16,709 bases of DNA from Neisseriaceae bacterium (GCA_030151665.1 JASLDB010000130.1:1-16709); one strand, 5' to 3'. Counted from the first letter of the stretch, positions 6,295 through 13,996 are shown. Notes: generated by a model from the sequence alone, not told the origin. Numbers and translations: made by a program.

Positions 6295-7455
6295 ATGATT
6301 GATCAAGGCTTTACTTACATTGCAACTTTGGTGGCATTGGCCGCTGGTATGGCGGCATTTCAACAATATTTTCATGCTAGAAAACTGTTTACCTTTTTGC
6401 CCGCAGTGGTTTTAATTTACATTGGTGCAGCCGTGATGAATACTGCTGGTTTATTTGCCAATAACGATGCGGTTAATGGGGCTTATTCTGCTGTGCGAGG
6501 TTCTTTATTGCCTGCGATGTTGGTGTTAATGCTGCTTAAATGCGATATTCGCAGCATTATCAAGTTAGGTCCTCGGATGTTAGGTGCATTTTCTTGCGCT
6601 GTTTTGAGTATTTTTGTTGGCTTCACTTTGGTGTATGTGTTGCTACAAAGTTTTTACATCGATGGCACATGGCGCGCTTTTGGTGCTTTGGCAGGTAGTT
6701 GGACTGGTGGTTCTGCCAATATGGTGGCTTTGCAAGATATTTTACAAGTACCAGAAAACCTATTTGGTTATATCTTGATGATGGATACCATTAACTATGC
6801 AGTTTGGGTGATGTTTATGTTTTGGTTGGTGCCTATTGCGCCACGTTTTAATCGTTGGACCAAAGCGCCGGATGTATTGGGTGATGCTGCAGCCAATTTG
6901 GATTTGGGCAAAGAAGACGAAAAACCGATGACTTTCCAAAATATCTTGTATTTATTGGGAATTAGTTTGGGTATTTCTGCGGTTTGTATTTGGTTGGGTA
7001 AGATTTTGCCAGGTGTGGGTGATGTGATTAATGGCACGTCTTGGACGATTATGATTGCCTCTGTTGTGGGCTTGATTTTAGCGGTGACACCATTATCCAG
7101 AATGTCAGGTTCTATGGAGTTATCTAATGTAATGCTGTATATCATTATTGCGTTGATTGCTTCTCGCTCCGATTTTAGCAATTTGGCACAAGCACCAATT
7201 TACCTATTATCAGGCTTCTTGATTTTGGCTGTGCATTTGATTGTGATGTTGTTATTGGGCAAAATTTTCCGTTACGATTTATTTACCTTGGGCGTGGCGA
7301 GTTTGGCGAATATTGGCGGCATGGCTTCTGCTCCCATGTTGGCGGCTAGCTACCACAAGGCATTGATACCCATTGGTGTATTGATGGCCTTGATGGGCTC
7401 ATTCTTAGGCACTTATTTTGGCATGATGATTGGCAAATTGTTGTCAGTATTGTAA
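6295..7455 (+). CDS. DUF819 family integral membrane protein, putative transporter
   Basis: 386 residues, almost wholly hydrophobic, with about ten or more membrane spans and one polar loop near residues 195-215 (DLGKEDEKP). Family marks include PAMLVLMLLKCDIRSI, GALAGSWTGGSANMVAL (a glycine/serine-rich block typical of DUF819) and a second such block, LANIGGMASAPMLAASY, near the C-terminus, which suggests an inverted-repeat transporter fold. The frame is open from ATG 6229, but that codon lies inside the terminator hairpin. ATG 6295 has a textbook AGGAG 7 nt upstream (6283-6287), so I start there. The dipeptide epimerase begins 14 bp downstream, making a two-gene operon. DUF819 transport substrates are not established; context suggests a peptide or amino-acid compound. 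Confidence 0.88.
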   Translation: MIDQGFTYIATLVALAAGMAAFQQYFHARKLFTFLPAVVLIYIGAAVMNTAGLFANNDAVNGAYSAVRGSLLPAMLVLMLLKCDIRSIIKLGPRMLGAFSCAVLSIFVGFTLVYVLLQSFYIDGTWRAFGALAGSWTGGSANMVALQDILQVPENLFGYILMMDTINYAVWVMFMFWLVPIAPRFNRWTKAPDVLGDAAANLDLGKEDEKPMTFQNILYLLGISLGISAVCIWLGKILPGVGDVINGTSWTIMIASVVGLILAVTPLSRMSGSMELSNVMLYIIIALIASRSDFSNLAQAPIYLLSGFLILAVHLIVMLLLGKIFRYDLFTLGVASLANIGGMASAPMLAASYHKALIPIGVLMALMGSFLGTYFGMMIGKLLSVL

Positions 7456-7469
7456 AAAGAAAGCAAAAA

Positions 7470-8531
7470 ATGAAAATTCAGCAACTGCGTGTCAATGTTT
7501 CGCAATTGAAACTGCATACACCGTTTAAAACGGCACTGCGTATTGCACACGAAATTGATGTGATTGAAGTGAATATTGAAACCGATTCAGGCTTGGTGGG
7601 GACGGGGGCAACTGCGCCAACTTGGGTGATTACCGGGGACAGTCAGGCAAGTATTGTGGCGGCTTTAGAAGGGCCGATTCAAGCTGCTTTGGTGGGTGAA
7701 AATGCCCAAGACTTGAATCGACTATTGCTCAAAATCCAGCGTTCTTGTATTAACAACATGAGTGCCAAAGCCGCCGCAGACATTGCCTTGCATGATTTAT
7801 TTGCCAACAGCCTGAATCAGCCTTTGTATAAGGTTTTAGGTGGCAGCAAGCCATTGACCACTTGCATGACCATTGGTTTGGATACACCAGAAGTCATGCA
7901 AAAGGCAGCACAAAAAGCGGTTGCTGATGGCTTTAGTGCATTAAAAATCAAAGTGGGCAATCATCCTGCAACTGATATTGAGCGCATAGCCGCCATTCAT
8001 GATGTGATTCCAAGCCAATCTCGTTTGCGTTTGGATGCCAATCAAGGTTGGACGCCCAAAGATGCCGTTAAAGTTATTCGTGAATTGGAGCGGTCGAATT
8101 TTAATATTGATTGGATTGAGCAGCCTGTCAAAGCAAAAGATTTTGATGGTCTACAATATGTAACAGACAAGGTCGAAAGCAAAATCATGGCAGATGAGAG
8201 TGTATTTTCTGCCCAAGATGCTTTTACATTGTTGAAAATGCGTGCAGTGGATTTATTAAACATCAAATTGCTTAAGTGTGGTGGCATTGGGGAGGCGAAG
8301 AAAATTGCCGATTTGGGTGCGATGCATGGCGTGGAATGCATGATAGGCTCGATGATGGAGTCGTCAATTTCGGTGACGGCTGCAGCACATTTTGCGGCCA
8401 GTCACCCCAATGTTGTGTATTGTGATTTTGATGCACCACTTTGGCTTGTGGAAACACCCAAAGGCATGGTTTACCAAGGTGAAAATGTCTTATTAGGTGA
8501 GGGTGCTGGTTTGGGGATTGAATCCCATTAA
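7470..8531 (+). CDS. Dipeptide epimerase of the enolase superfamily (L-Ala-D/L-Glu type)
   Basis: 353 residues, muconate-lactonizing subgroup of the enolase superfamily, resembling E. coli YcjG and B. subtilis YkfB. The N-terminal capping domain contains TPTW-like ATAPTWVITGD. The barrel shows the catalytic pair Lys159/Lys161 (LKIKVG), metal ligands Asp189 (LRLDANQGW), Glu217 (IEQP) and Asp242 (ADES), the second acid/base Lys266 (NIKLLKCGG), and GSMMESS. CDFDAP (Asp319, Asp321) supplies the D-x-D that binds the free amino group of dipeptides, which favours dipeptide epimerase over other subgroup functions. It would convert L-Ala-D-Glu from murein to L-Ala-L-Glu in the cytoplasm. It follows the DUF819 gene by 14 bp with a poor ribosome site. 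Other dipeptides are possible substrates. Confidence 0.9.
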   Translation: MKIQQLRVNVSQLKLHTPFKTALRIAHEIDVIEVNIETDSGLVGTGATAPTWVITGDSQASIVAALEGPIQAALVGENAQDLNRLLLKIQRSCINNMSAKAAADIALHDLFANSLNQPLYKVLGGSKPLTTCMTIGLDTPEVMQKAAQKAVADGFSALKIKVGNHPATDIERIAAIHDVIPSQSRLRLDANQGWTPKDAVKVIRELERSNFNIDWIEQPVKAKDFDGLQYVTDKVESKIMADESVFSAQDAFTLLKMRAVDLLNIKLLKCGGIGEAKKIADLGAMHGVECMIGSMMESSISVTAAAHFAASHPNVVYCDFDAPLWLVETPKGMVYQGENVLLGEGAGLGIESH

Positions 8532-8561
8532 AAGTCATGGATAAAGAATATGGCTTTTAAT
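8527..8561. terminator. Hairpin between convergent genes, candidate bidirectional terminator
   Basis: ATTAAAAGTCAT (8527-8538) pairs with ATGGCTTTTAAT (8550-8561) with one G-U pair and an 11-nt loop. It overlaps the epimerase stop and lies just beyond the stop of the minus-strand gene. T-runs are short (four), so efficiency is uncertain. Confidence 0.5.
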
Positions 8562-8575
8562 GGATGTTTAGCACG

Positions 8576-8911
8576 TTAAAGCAGCTTATTGACTTGCAAC
8601 CAGTGTAAATTGATTATCAAGTCATTGTACGAAGAAAGCGCCTTGGTTACCTTGGCGTTTTTTTCGTATTGTTCTTTGATATGAGCAAATTCAGTGTCTA
8701 AATTCTGACAGGCTTGGCTGATTGCTTGCGGTGAGGGAGAAGAACCTTTTTCTCCTTCTTCTATTTGTGCAAGTAACCCTGCGCAATACTCAGTGCGTTT
8801 AATTAATTGTTGAACATCTTGGGGATAAGTGTCTTTAGCCAGTAAAGTCGTGGGAAGCCACAAAATGATAGGCAATAATACAAGGGCTTTAATCGCTTGA
8901 ATGGGTTTCAT
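8576..8911 (-). CDS. Small exported protein of unknown function
   Basis: 111 residues from the ATG at 8911. The frame is open further up to 8980, but starting at MKPIQAIKA puts a clean signal peptide at the front: a basic n-region, a hydrophobic core LVLLPIILWLP, and a probable signal peptidase I site after TTLLA (about residue 25/26). The mature part is about 86 residues, mostly helical, with two cysteines (43 and 68) that could form a disulfide in the periplasm, an acidic turn EEGEKGSSPS, and a polar helix DTEFAHIKEQYEKNAK. I do not recognise a family. An inverted repeat at 8938-8958 lies just upstream. The Shine-Dalgarno is weak, so the start rests on the signal peptide. Confidence 0.65.
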   Translation of the reverse strand: MKPIQAIKALVLLPIILWLPTTLLAKDTYPQDVQQLIKRTEYCAGLLAQIEEGEKGSSPSPQAISQACQNLDTEFAHIKEQYEKNAKVTKALSSYNDLIINLHWLQVNKLL

Positions 8912-8937
8912 GATTATTAACTTAACAATAAATCGCC

Positions 8938-8958
8938 CATGGTACGTCAAATACCATG
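8938..8958. promoter_or_regulatory. Inverted repeat overlapping a candidate promoter of the small exported protein gene
   Basis: CATGGTA (8938-8944) and TACCATG (8952-8958) are perfect 7-bp arms with a 7-bp spacer. On the minus strand, TTGAAG followed 17 bp later by TACCAT (the inner arm of this repeat) could be the promoter for the gene at 8911, placing the dyad over the -10 region. Sequence-only prediction. Confidence 0.3.
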
Positions 8959-9043
8959 CTACTTCAATATTGATTTGCATCAGTAAAATAGGCTAAGTGG
9001 ATAGCTTGGGCAAGGCATCAGATGGGTGTTGTCAGGTTTAAGC

Positions 9044-9589
9044 TCATAAAACTTGCCATGCAGTGGGCGTGGGGATGTGGTTGTAAATGCCAATGATGTT
9101 TTGAATATCCAATATCTCAGGTGTGCTGATATTGCTATTAATGTGTGCTAAAAACATTTTTGCCTGATACTGAATATCAAGAAAATAACCTTTATCATCG
9201 ACAATGTAGGCATCATCTATGGTGTTGTGGTCATCAAAAACATACTGATTCATGGCATGCTCAAAAGAAGCCACTGCCTGCAAAATAATGTCTTGTTCGG
9301 TATCCAATAGCATCGATTTGTATTCATTAAACACAAAAGACATCAGTAATGTGAAGTTCGCTAAGCCATAATGCTGATCAGTATCTGCTACGTGAAAATA
9401 TTGTTCTTGCCATTGGTTGTAAACGAAAGGAATGGTAATTTTTTGCTGAATGTGTTGATGAAAAAAAGCAGCTTTACCCATGCCATCCATGGCGAAATAC
9501 AAAATAGCTGATATGAGTAATAGTATGTGGTCTTGATCGGATTGCATAGCGTCATCTTTTATTTTGTCATGGTGATTATTGTGGGGCAT
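9044..9589 (-). CDS. Hypothetical acidic, histidine-rich cytoplasmic protein
   Basis: 181 residues, no cysteine, many Asp, Gln and His (the N-terminus reads MPHNNHHDKIKDD). No signal peptide; one moderately hydrophobic stretch (ILLLISAILYFAM, about residues 22-34) is more likely a buried helix than a membrane anchor. The middle is aromatic and helical (FTLLMSFVFNEYKSMLL) and the end has VDDKGYFLDIQYQAKMFLAHI. I do not recognise a family. A second Met at residue 15 (ATG at 9547) is a possible start; neither has a clear ribosome site. Codon use is a little more even than in the neighbours. It ends about 130 bp from the next minus-strand gene and may be cotranscribed with it. Confidence 0.55.
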   Translation of the reverse strand: MPHNNHHDKIKDDAMQSDQDHILLLISAILYFAMDGMGKAAFFHQHIQQKITIPFVYNQWQEQYFHVADTDQHYGLANFTLLMSFVFNEYKSMLLDTEQDIILQAVASFEHAMNQYVFDDHNTIDDAYIVDDKGYFLDIQYQAKMFLAHINSNISTPEILDIQNIIGIYNHIPTPTAWQVL

Positions 9590-9636
9590 GTTATCAGTAT
9601 CAGAATAAATGGAGTATTCATCATTGTCTAGGAAAC

Positions 9637-9662
9637 AAAAAAAGCACTGGTTAAGTGCTTTT
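9637..9662 (-). terminator. Intrinsic terminator of the PACE exporter gene
   Basis: AAAAGCACT (9640-9648) pairs with AGTGCTTTT (9654-9662) around a 5-nt loop. Read on the minus strand, the stem is followed by a run of seven T (A-run 9637-9643 on plus). It lies 18 bp past the stop of the minus-strand gene and also separates it from the 9044-9589 gene. Confidence 0.8.
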
Positions 9663-9679
9663 GATGGTCATACAAATGT

Positions 9680-10123
9680 TTAGACGGTTTGTATTTCTTT
9701 ATTGGCATGGGGAATTGGGAATATTTTGTCATAAGCGATGTTAAACAAAAAGGCAAATACCAAATAATACAAAACAATGGCAATGTCCATTTTCAAAGCT
9801 GCCCATAAGCTAATATTCAAAGCAAATGCAATCAAGGGAATGAGTAAGAACATCAAGCCAAACTCAAAGAACAAGGCATGAAAAACTCGTAAGCGCATGG
9901 TTTTTCGAGTATGACCCAGATTTTTAAGCATGATTTTGTCAAATGCCATGTTGTAAAGAAAATTCCAAGTGGTGGCAATGGTAGCTGATGCCACGCCAAT
10001 AAAGCCCATGCTGCTGACTTCATAGCCAAAAATAAGGCTGGATAAGGGGATAAAAATAGCCAATGCAATGATTTCAAATGAAATGGCGTGGCGGATGCGG
10101 TCTTTGGTATTGCGAATAGACAT
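9680..10123 (-). CDS. PACE family (AceI-like) multidrug/biocide efflux protein
   Basis: 147-residue inner-membrane protein built from two bacterial transmembrane pair (BTP) repeats, about four helices. Repeat 1 has RIRHAISFE (Glu17 at the place of the essential Glu15 of AceI) and WNFLYNMAFD (53-62); repeat 2 has RVFHALFFE (79-87) and NIAYDKIF (128-135). This is the full PACE signature and usual length. Known members export chlorhexidine, acriflavine and, natively, short diamines such as cadaverine and putrescine, by proton exchange. The gene is divergent from a LysR regulator across a 91-bp gap, the same arrangement as aceI/aceR of Acinetobacter. It has its own terminator. The substrate is inferred from family only. 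Confidence 0.9.
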   Translation of the reverse strand: MSIRNTKDRIRHAISFEIIALAIFIPLSSLIFGYEVSSMGFIGVASATIATTWNFLYNMAFDKIMLKNLGHTRKTMRLRVFHALFFEFGLMFLLIPLIAFALNISLWAALKMDIAIVLYYLVFAFLFNIAYDKIFPIPHANKEIQTV

Positions 10124-10142
10124 GGTTTGTGTGTGTTTTGTT

Positions 10143-10184
10143 TTGACGAAGCGATGTTATATCCCTAATATAACTATTATTCAA
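10143..10184. promoter_or_regulatory. Divergent promoters sharing a 19-bp palindromic operator
   Basis: GTTATAT-CCCTA-ATATAAC at 10156-10174 is a perfect 7-bp-arm palindrome. The plus promoter for the LysR gene fits TTGACG (10143-10148), 17 bp, TAATAT (10166-10171). The minus promoter for the exporter fits TTGAAT (complement of 10179-10184), 17 bp, TATAAC (complement of 10156-10161). Both -10 boxes fall inside the palindrome, so one bound dimer could control both genes. A second small palindrome, AGATAATATCT, lies at 10188-10198 and may be an extra contact site. Confidence 0.65.
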
Positions 10185-10214
10185 GTTAGATAATATCTGT
10201 TAAAGCGATAGAAT

Positions 10215-11126
10215 ATGAGTGTGTCCATTGAACAATTACAAGCTTTTTGTACTTCCGCAACGGTGGGTTCATTTTCCCAAGCAGGCAAGGTGTTAAACAA
10301 AGCACAATCGGTGATTAGCAATCATGTGAGTAATTTAGAAGCCGATTTGGGTGTGGTTTTGTTTGATCGCAGTCGTCGAAACCCAGTGTTAACAGAAGAG
10401 GGAAAGCGCTTATTGTCTGAAGCCCAAATTATTTTGGAACAGCGTGAAAACCTCATGAACATGGCACAAAGCTTGGAAAAGAAAATTGAAAGCAAATTGG
10501 TGATTGCGATTGATGAGATTTTCCCGGAGAACATGATTGGTGAGATTTTTGCAGAGTTTAGCCAAGTGTTTCCCCATGTGGAGATTGAACTATTGTTTCC
10601 TTTGATGGACGATGTGGCGTATTTGGTGAAAGCGGGCAAAGTGGATATTGGTATTTCATGGCAGCAATCATTGGTATCTGCTGAAATCGGTTTTCGTGCC
10701 ATTGGTCAAGTGCCTATTCAATTGGTGTGTGGGCTAGAACACCCCTTAACCCTTTTAGACAGAGTGACTTTGGATGATTTGAAGCGGCACCGTCAGATTT
10801 TGATTGCAGCACGGCATGACGATACCGTGAAACAAAATTTGCGCATAGCTTCTGAAGTGTGGAGTGTAGAAAGCCATTGGGTGACGTTACAATTGCTGCA
10901 AAAAAACATTGGTTGGGCATTTATTTCACAATACATTATTGAGCATTCCATGTTGGCAGATTATTTGGCCAGACCCAAAAGCAATTTTATGGGCATGGAC
11001 ATGCAAATCACCATTGATGTTTTATGGGATAAGCGAAAATACCAAGGCGTGGCAGCCAAATGGCTATTGCAACGATTGGGTCAATTGGATTGGAGTGAGA
11101 TGAACACCCAAAGCAACATGGTTTAG
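10215..11126 (+). CDS. LysR-family transcriptional regulator, probable regulator of the PACE exporter
   Basis: 303 residues, normal for the family. The N-terminal winged helix-turn-helix (about residues 4-62) reads IEQLQAFCTSATVGSFSQAG, then NKAQSVISNHVSNLEADLGV and LFDRS, followed by the linker helix. The rest (about 90-295) is a two-lobed periplasmic-binding-like effector domain beginning SKLVIAIDEIFPE. It is divergent from the PACE gene, and the shared operator between them supports control of both. By analogy with AceR, a diamine or biocide may be the effector; this is inference. After the stop, a small stem GCGCTT/AAGTGC (11166-11180) may stop transcription before the convergent ynfA, but it is weak. 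Confidence 0.88.
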   Translation: MSVSIEQLQAFCTSATVGSFSQAGKVLNKAQSVISNHVSNLEADLGVVLFDRSRRNPVLTEEGKRLLSEAQIILEQRENLMNMAQSLEKKIESKLVIAIDEIFPENMIGEIFAEFSQVFPHVEIELLFPLMDDVAYLVKAGKVDIGISWQQSLVSAEIGFRAIGQVPIQLVCGLEHPLTLLDRVTLDDLKRHRQILIAARHDDTVKQNLRIASEVWSVESHWVTLQLLQKNIGWAFISQYIIEHSMLADYLARPKSNFMGMDMQITIDVLWDKRKYQGVAAKWLLQRLGQLDWSEMNTQSNMV

Positions 11127-11229
11127 TCATACATAGCAAACAACAAGTTGATTCAATGCAAAGTAGCGCTTAATAAGTGCCATTTAAATAAAATTAAAGT
11201 GCTTATCGGTAATCTCAAATGCTCGTCAA

Positions 11230-11556
11230 TTAGTGTTGTTGCCAATTAAATAGCAAAATCAATACGCCTAAAAAAACCACAGCAATGCCTAAGTAGTCCC
11301 ACTTTAATAAGGGCACTTTATCAATAAAACGCAGCCACAGTAGAGCCGTGGCAATGTAAACACCGCCATAGGTGGCATACACTTTGCCACTGGCCACTGG
11401 ATGTAAACTCAATAGCCAAACAAAGGTTGCTAAACACAATATACCTAATGCCAAAAAGCCTAACTGGCTTTTGTCTTTGAGCCAAATAGCGGGCAAGAAA
11501 CAGCCTAAAATTTCACAAACGGCAGTTAAGGCAAATAAAATTAAGGTTTTTAGCAT
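11230..11556 (-). CDS. ynfA: YnfA family (UPF0060) small inner-membrane protein
   Basis: 108 residues from the ATG at 11556, exactly the length of E. coli YnfA. The frame is open 13 codons further to 11595, but that extension (MFAFSPPTNPIFT) is not family-like. Four membrane helices are visible, with family marks AVCEILGCFLPAIWLK, LHPVASGKVYATYGGVYIATALLWL, the DKVPLLKWDYLG turn and a final hydrophobic helix. The family is related to small multidrug resistance proteins and has been linked to biocide efflux in enterobacteria; whether this one transports anything is not shown. It is convergent with the LysR gene upstream. No good Shine-Dalgarno is seen. Another small putative exporter beside the PACE gene may be coincidence. 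Confidence 0.92.
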   Translation of the reverse strand: MLKTLILFALTAVCEILGCFLPAIWLKDKSQLGFLALGILCLATFVWLLSLHPVASGKVYATYGGVYIATALLWLRFIDKVPLLKWDYLGIAVVFLGVLILLFNWQQH

Positions 11557-11743
11557 GGTGAAAATTGGGTTGGTTGGGGGTGAAAAGGCAAACAATTGAT
11601 TGATTGTTTTGTCTAGAATTTAGGTTTAAACGGCAAGCTTATCACAACTTGTCCATTTATTTGCCGATGCCATCATATACGATATGGTGCTTTTGTGGTA
11701 TGTTTACCGCTGTGATTGTTTATATATTCGCGCCATGTTTACA

Positions 11744-11752
11744 TGATAAAAT
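11744..11752 (+). promoter_or_regulatory. Candidate extended -10 promoter of the helicase gene
   Basis: The 279-bp gap 11557-11835 holds no convincing gene on either strand. TGATAAAAT at 11744-11752 fits an extended -10 (TGn plus TAAAAT) and would give a leader of about 75 nt before the GTG start; no good -35 accompanies it. CATGTTTACATG (about 11734-11745) is a small dyad touching it. Confidence 0.3.
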
Positions 11753-11835
11753 CATGGTGATGCGTTGTGTAAGCATACAGTCAGTAGATCTTGTATCAGG
11801 TCATTGTCTATCAAAACAATATTTAGGAGTGGTTC

Positions 11836-13242
11836 GTGGGTTCGTTTGCTTCATTGGGTTTATCGGCTGAAATTGTTTCAGCCTTGCAAGAACAAGGTTA
11901 TGAAACGCCGACGCCTATTCAAGTGGCTGCCATTCCAAAAGCGTTAGCTGGACATGATATTTTGGCTGCTGCACAAACAGGCACAGGCAAAACAGCTGCC
12001 TTTATGTTGCCAAGTTTAGAGCGCTTAAAGCGCTTTGCCAGTAACAGTACATCACCTGCCATGCACCCTGTTCGAATGTTGGTGTTAACACCAACACGTG
12101 AATTGGCTGATCAAATTGACCAAAACATCAAGTCTTATATTAAAAACATCGCGTTGCGTCATGCCGTTATTTTTGGTGGCACCAACATGAATGAGCAATC
12201 GCAAAAATTGCGTGGTGGTGTGGAAATCGTGGTGGCGACTGTGGGTCGTTTATTAGACCATGTCGAACAAAAAAATATTCAATTAAATAAAGTGGATATT
12301 TTGGTGTTGGATGAAGCGGATCGCATGCTAGACATGGGATTTATTGATGATATTCGCCGTATTTTCAAATTATTACCGGCGCAGCGCCAAACCTTGTTGT
12401 TTTCAGCAACATTTGCTCCTGAAATCAAAAAATTAGCCAATGATTTCATGCACAATCCTGTCACCATCGAAGTCGCTCAACAAAATACCACCAGTAAAAA
12501 CATTGAACAGCACATGATTGCGGTGGATGGATTTCGTAAAAAAGCTTTGCTTGAGCGTTTGGTTGTTGATTTAAACATGTCACAAGTCATTGTATTTTGT
12601 AAAACCAAAATGAGCGTTGATCAAGTGACTCGTGATTTGCAACGCAAAAAACTATCTGCCCAAGCCATTCATGGTGATAAATCACAGTCACAACGTTTGG
12701 ATACTTTAAAAGCCTTTAAAGACGGCGAGGTGCGAATTTTGGTTGCCACTGATGTGGCAGCACGTGGTTTGGACATTAGTGAGTTGCCTTTTGTGGTCAA
12801 CTATGAATTACCCAATAACCCAGAAGACTATGTACACCGCATCGGTCGTACGGGTCGAGCAGGTGCTGAAGGTGTTGCATTGTCCATGATGGATGAAAGT
12901 GAACAACGCAATCATGAAGACATATGCAAATTAATCAAACAAGATTTGGTGATTGAAAAAATAGAAGGGTTTGAGCCTCGTTGGTTGAACAACGCCAAGC
13001 CCGCTCAAGGTAAAGCAGCAGCACCAAAAAAACCATTAACGACCCGTGCGCAAATCAAGCATCAGAAAATGGCCTCTGGCAAAGAAAAAGTCGCCGCGGA
13101 TGCGGGCAGCATGTGTGGCAAAATCAGTGGCCGCACTCGCCGCCGTCACCAACGTGAAGTATGTGCATTATTGTTGCCAAATTATGGTGTGGCGACGATT
13201 GATAAGGGTCATGCAGCCAAAGATGCCCATGCCAAAAAATGA
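11836..13242 (+). CDS. rhlE: RhlE-group DEAD-box ATP-dependent RNA helicase
   Basis: 468 residues starting at GTG, fixed by AGGAG at 11825-11829, 6 nt upstream. Motifs in order: Q motif with F4 and GYETPTPIQ (21-29); AAQTGTGKT (45-53, Walker A); PTREL (86-90); GG; TVGRLLD (135-141, where most helicases have TPGR); DEAD (159-162); SAT (190-192); the ARGLDI motif (309-314); HRIGRTGR (334-341). The C-terminal tail from about 385 is basic and low in complexity (KPAQGKAAAPKKPLTTRAQ, RTRRRHQR), suited to RNA binding, then ends in an odd, cysteine-containing stretch EVCALLLPNYGVATIDKG. Likely acts in ribosome assembly or RNA turnover in the cold. The end overlaps the IclR gene start by 14 bp. Confidence 0.93.
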   Translation: MGSFASLGLSAEIVSALQEQGYETPTPIQVAAIPKALAGHDILAAAQTGTGKTAAFMLPSLERLKRFASNSTSPAMHPVRMLVLTPTRELADQIDQNIKSYIKNIALRHAVIFGGTNMNEQSQKLRGGVEIVVATVGRLLDHVEQKNIQLNKVDILVLDEADRMLDMGFIDDIRRIFKLLPAQRQTLLFSATFAPEIKKLANDFMHNPVTIEVAQQNTTSKNIEQHMIAVDGFRKKALLERLVVDLNMSQVIVFCKTKMSVDQVTRDLQRKKLSAQAIHGDKSQSQRLDTLKAFKDGEVRILVATDVAARGLDISELPFVVNYELPNNPEDYVHRIGRTGRAGAEGVALSMMDESEQRNHEDICKLIKQDLVIEKIEGFEPRWLNNAKPAQGKAAAPKKPLTTRAQIKHQKMASGKEKVAADAGSMCGKISGRTRRRHQREVCALLLPNYGVATIDKGHAAKDAHAKK

Positions 13243-13996
13243 TACACCGACATTAAAAGCATTCGGTATTTTAGAGCATTTGGCTTTGGCTGATCGGGCT
13301 TTGAGTTTATCTGAAATCGCCACTGATTTAGCCGCCCCAAAAGCCACGATACATCGTATGTTGGCTTCATTGGAAGAGGGCGGCTTAATTATTCGGGATG
13401 CTGGTGTGAAACAGACTTATACCATTGGTCCTCGATTAACCCGTTTAAGTACCTCAGTACTCAATAATGTCGGGGTACAACGGGTTCGTCATGCCATTTT
13501 AAAGTCATTGGTGGCTGATATTAGGCAAACCTGCAATTTAACGATGTTAGTCAAATCCGAGGTTTTGTATTTAGATAGGATGGAAGCGCCATCGCCTTTG
13601 CGTTTGGACTTGCAACCTGGTACGACAGTCCCCGCACATGGTTGTGCCAGTGGTAAATTGTTTCTTGCACGGTTGCCAAAAAGCAAATGTGATGCGCTAT
13701 TATCACAAAGTCAATTGAATGCCTTAACACCCAATACCATGACCCATTTACCAGATTTGGAAAGGGAATTGGAAAAAATTCGCTTACGCAATATTAGTAT
13801 TGATAATGAGGAGTTTGTTTTGGGCATTACTTGTATTGCTGTTCCGATTGAAGATGATGCTGGGCAATGTATCGCGGCTATTGCCATGCATGGTCAAGTG
13901 GCAGTTACACCACTGACCCAATCCCTGTCTTTTGTCCCACGCCTACAAGCGGCAGCCAAAGAGTTGGCCAAAACATTTAAACCAGATTTTGCATAA
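13229..13996 (+). CDS. IclR-family transcriptional regulator
   Basis: 255 residues from ATG 13229 (MPKNDTPTLKAFGILEHL), the normal IclR length. ATG 13223 is two codons earlier and possible. The N-terminal winged helix (about residues 8-65) has ALSLSEIATDLAAPKATIHR and MLASLEEGGLIIR. The effector domain follows with LYLDRMEAPSPLRL, PAHGCASGKLFLA (the conserved Gly-rich turn with Ala/Ser/Gly-Lys), DNEEFVLGITCIAVPI and AAIAMHG near the end. The open frame extends far upstream to 13046, but only as a read-through of the helicase region. It overlaps the helicase stop in another frame, so it is probably cotranscribed. The 3' end overlaps the convergent LysR gene by 20 bp. Such regulators usually control carbon-source genes; the target is unknown. 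Confidence 0.9.
   Translation: MPKNDTPTLKAFGILEHLALADRALSLSEIATDLAAPKATIHRMLASLEEGGLIIRDAGVKQTYTIGPRLTRLSTSVLNNVGVQRVRHAILKSLVADIRQTCNLTMLVKSEVLYLDRMEAPSPLRLDLQPGTTVPAHGCASGKLFLARLPKSKCDALLSQSQLNALTPNTMTHLPDLERELEKIRLRNISIDNEEFVLGITCIAVPIEDDAGQCIAAIAMHGQVAVTPLTQSLSFVPRLQAAAKELAKTFKPDFA

Noticed and set aside
6795..7181. 128-residue minus-strand ORF inside the DUF819 gene
   Set aside because: Antisense shadow of a well-supported membrane protein gene with no ribosome site.
11604..11870. 88-residue plus-strand ORF before the helicase
   Set aside because: Starts at a weak codon, has no ribosome site or family resemblance, and runs into the helicase start in another frame.
12241..12261. TVGR in place of TPGR in the helicase as a possible defect
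   Set aside because: I recall related RhlE-group proteins of beta- and gammaproteobacteria with the same change; all catalytic motifs are intact.
13046..13228. N-terminal extension of the IclR protein
   Set aside because: It is the helicase tail read in another frame; IclR homology begins at 13229.
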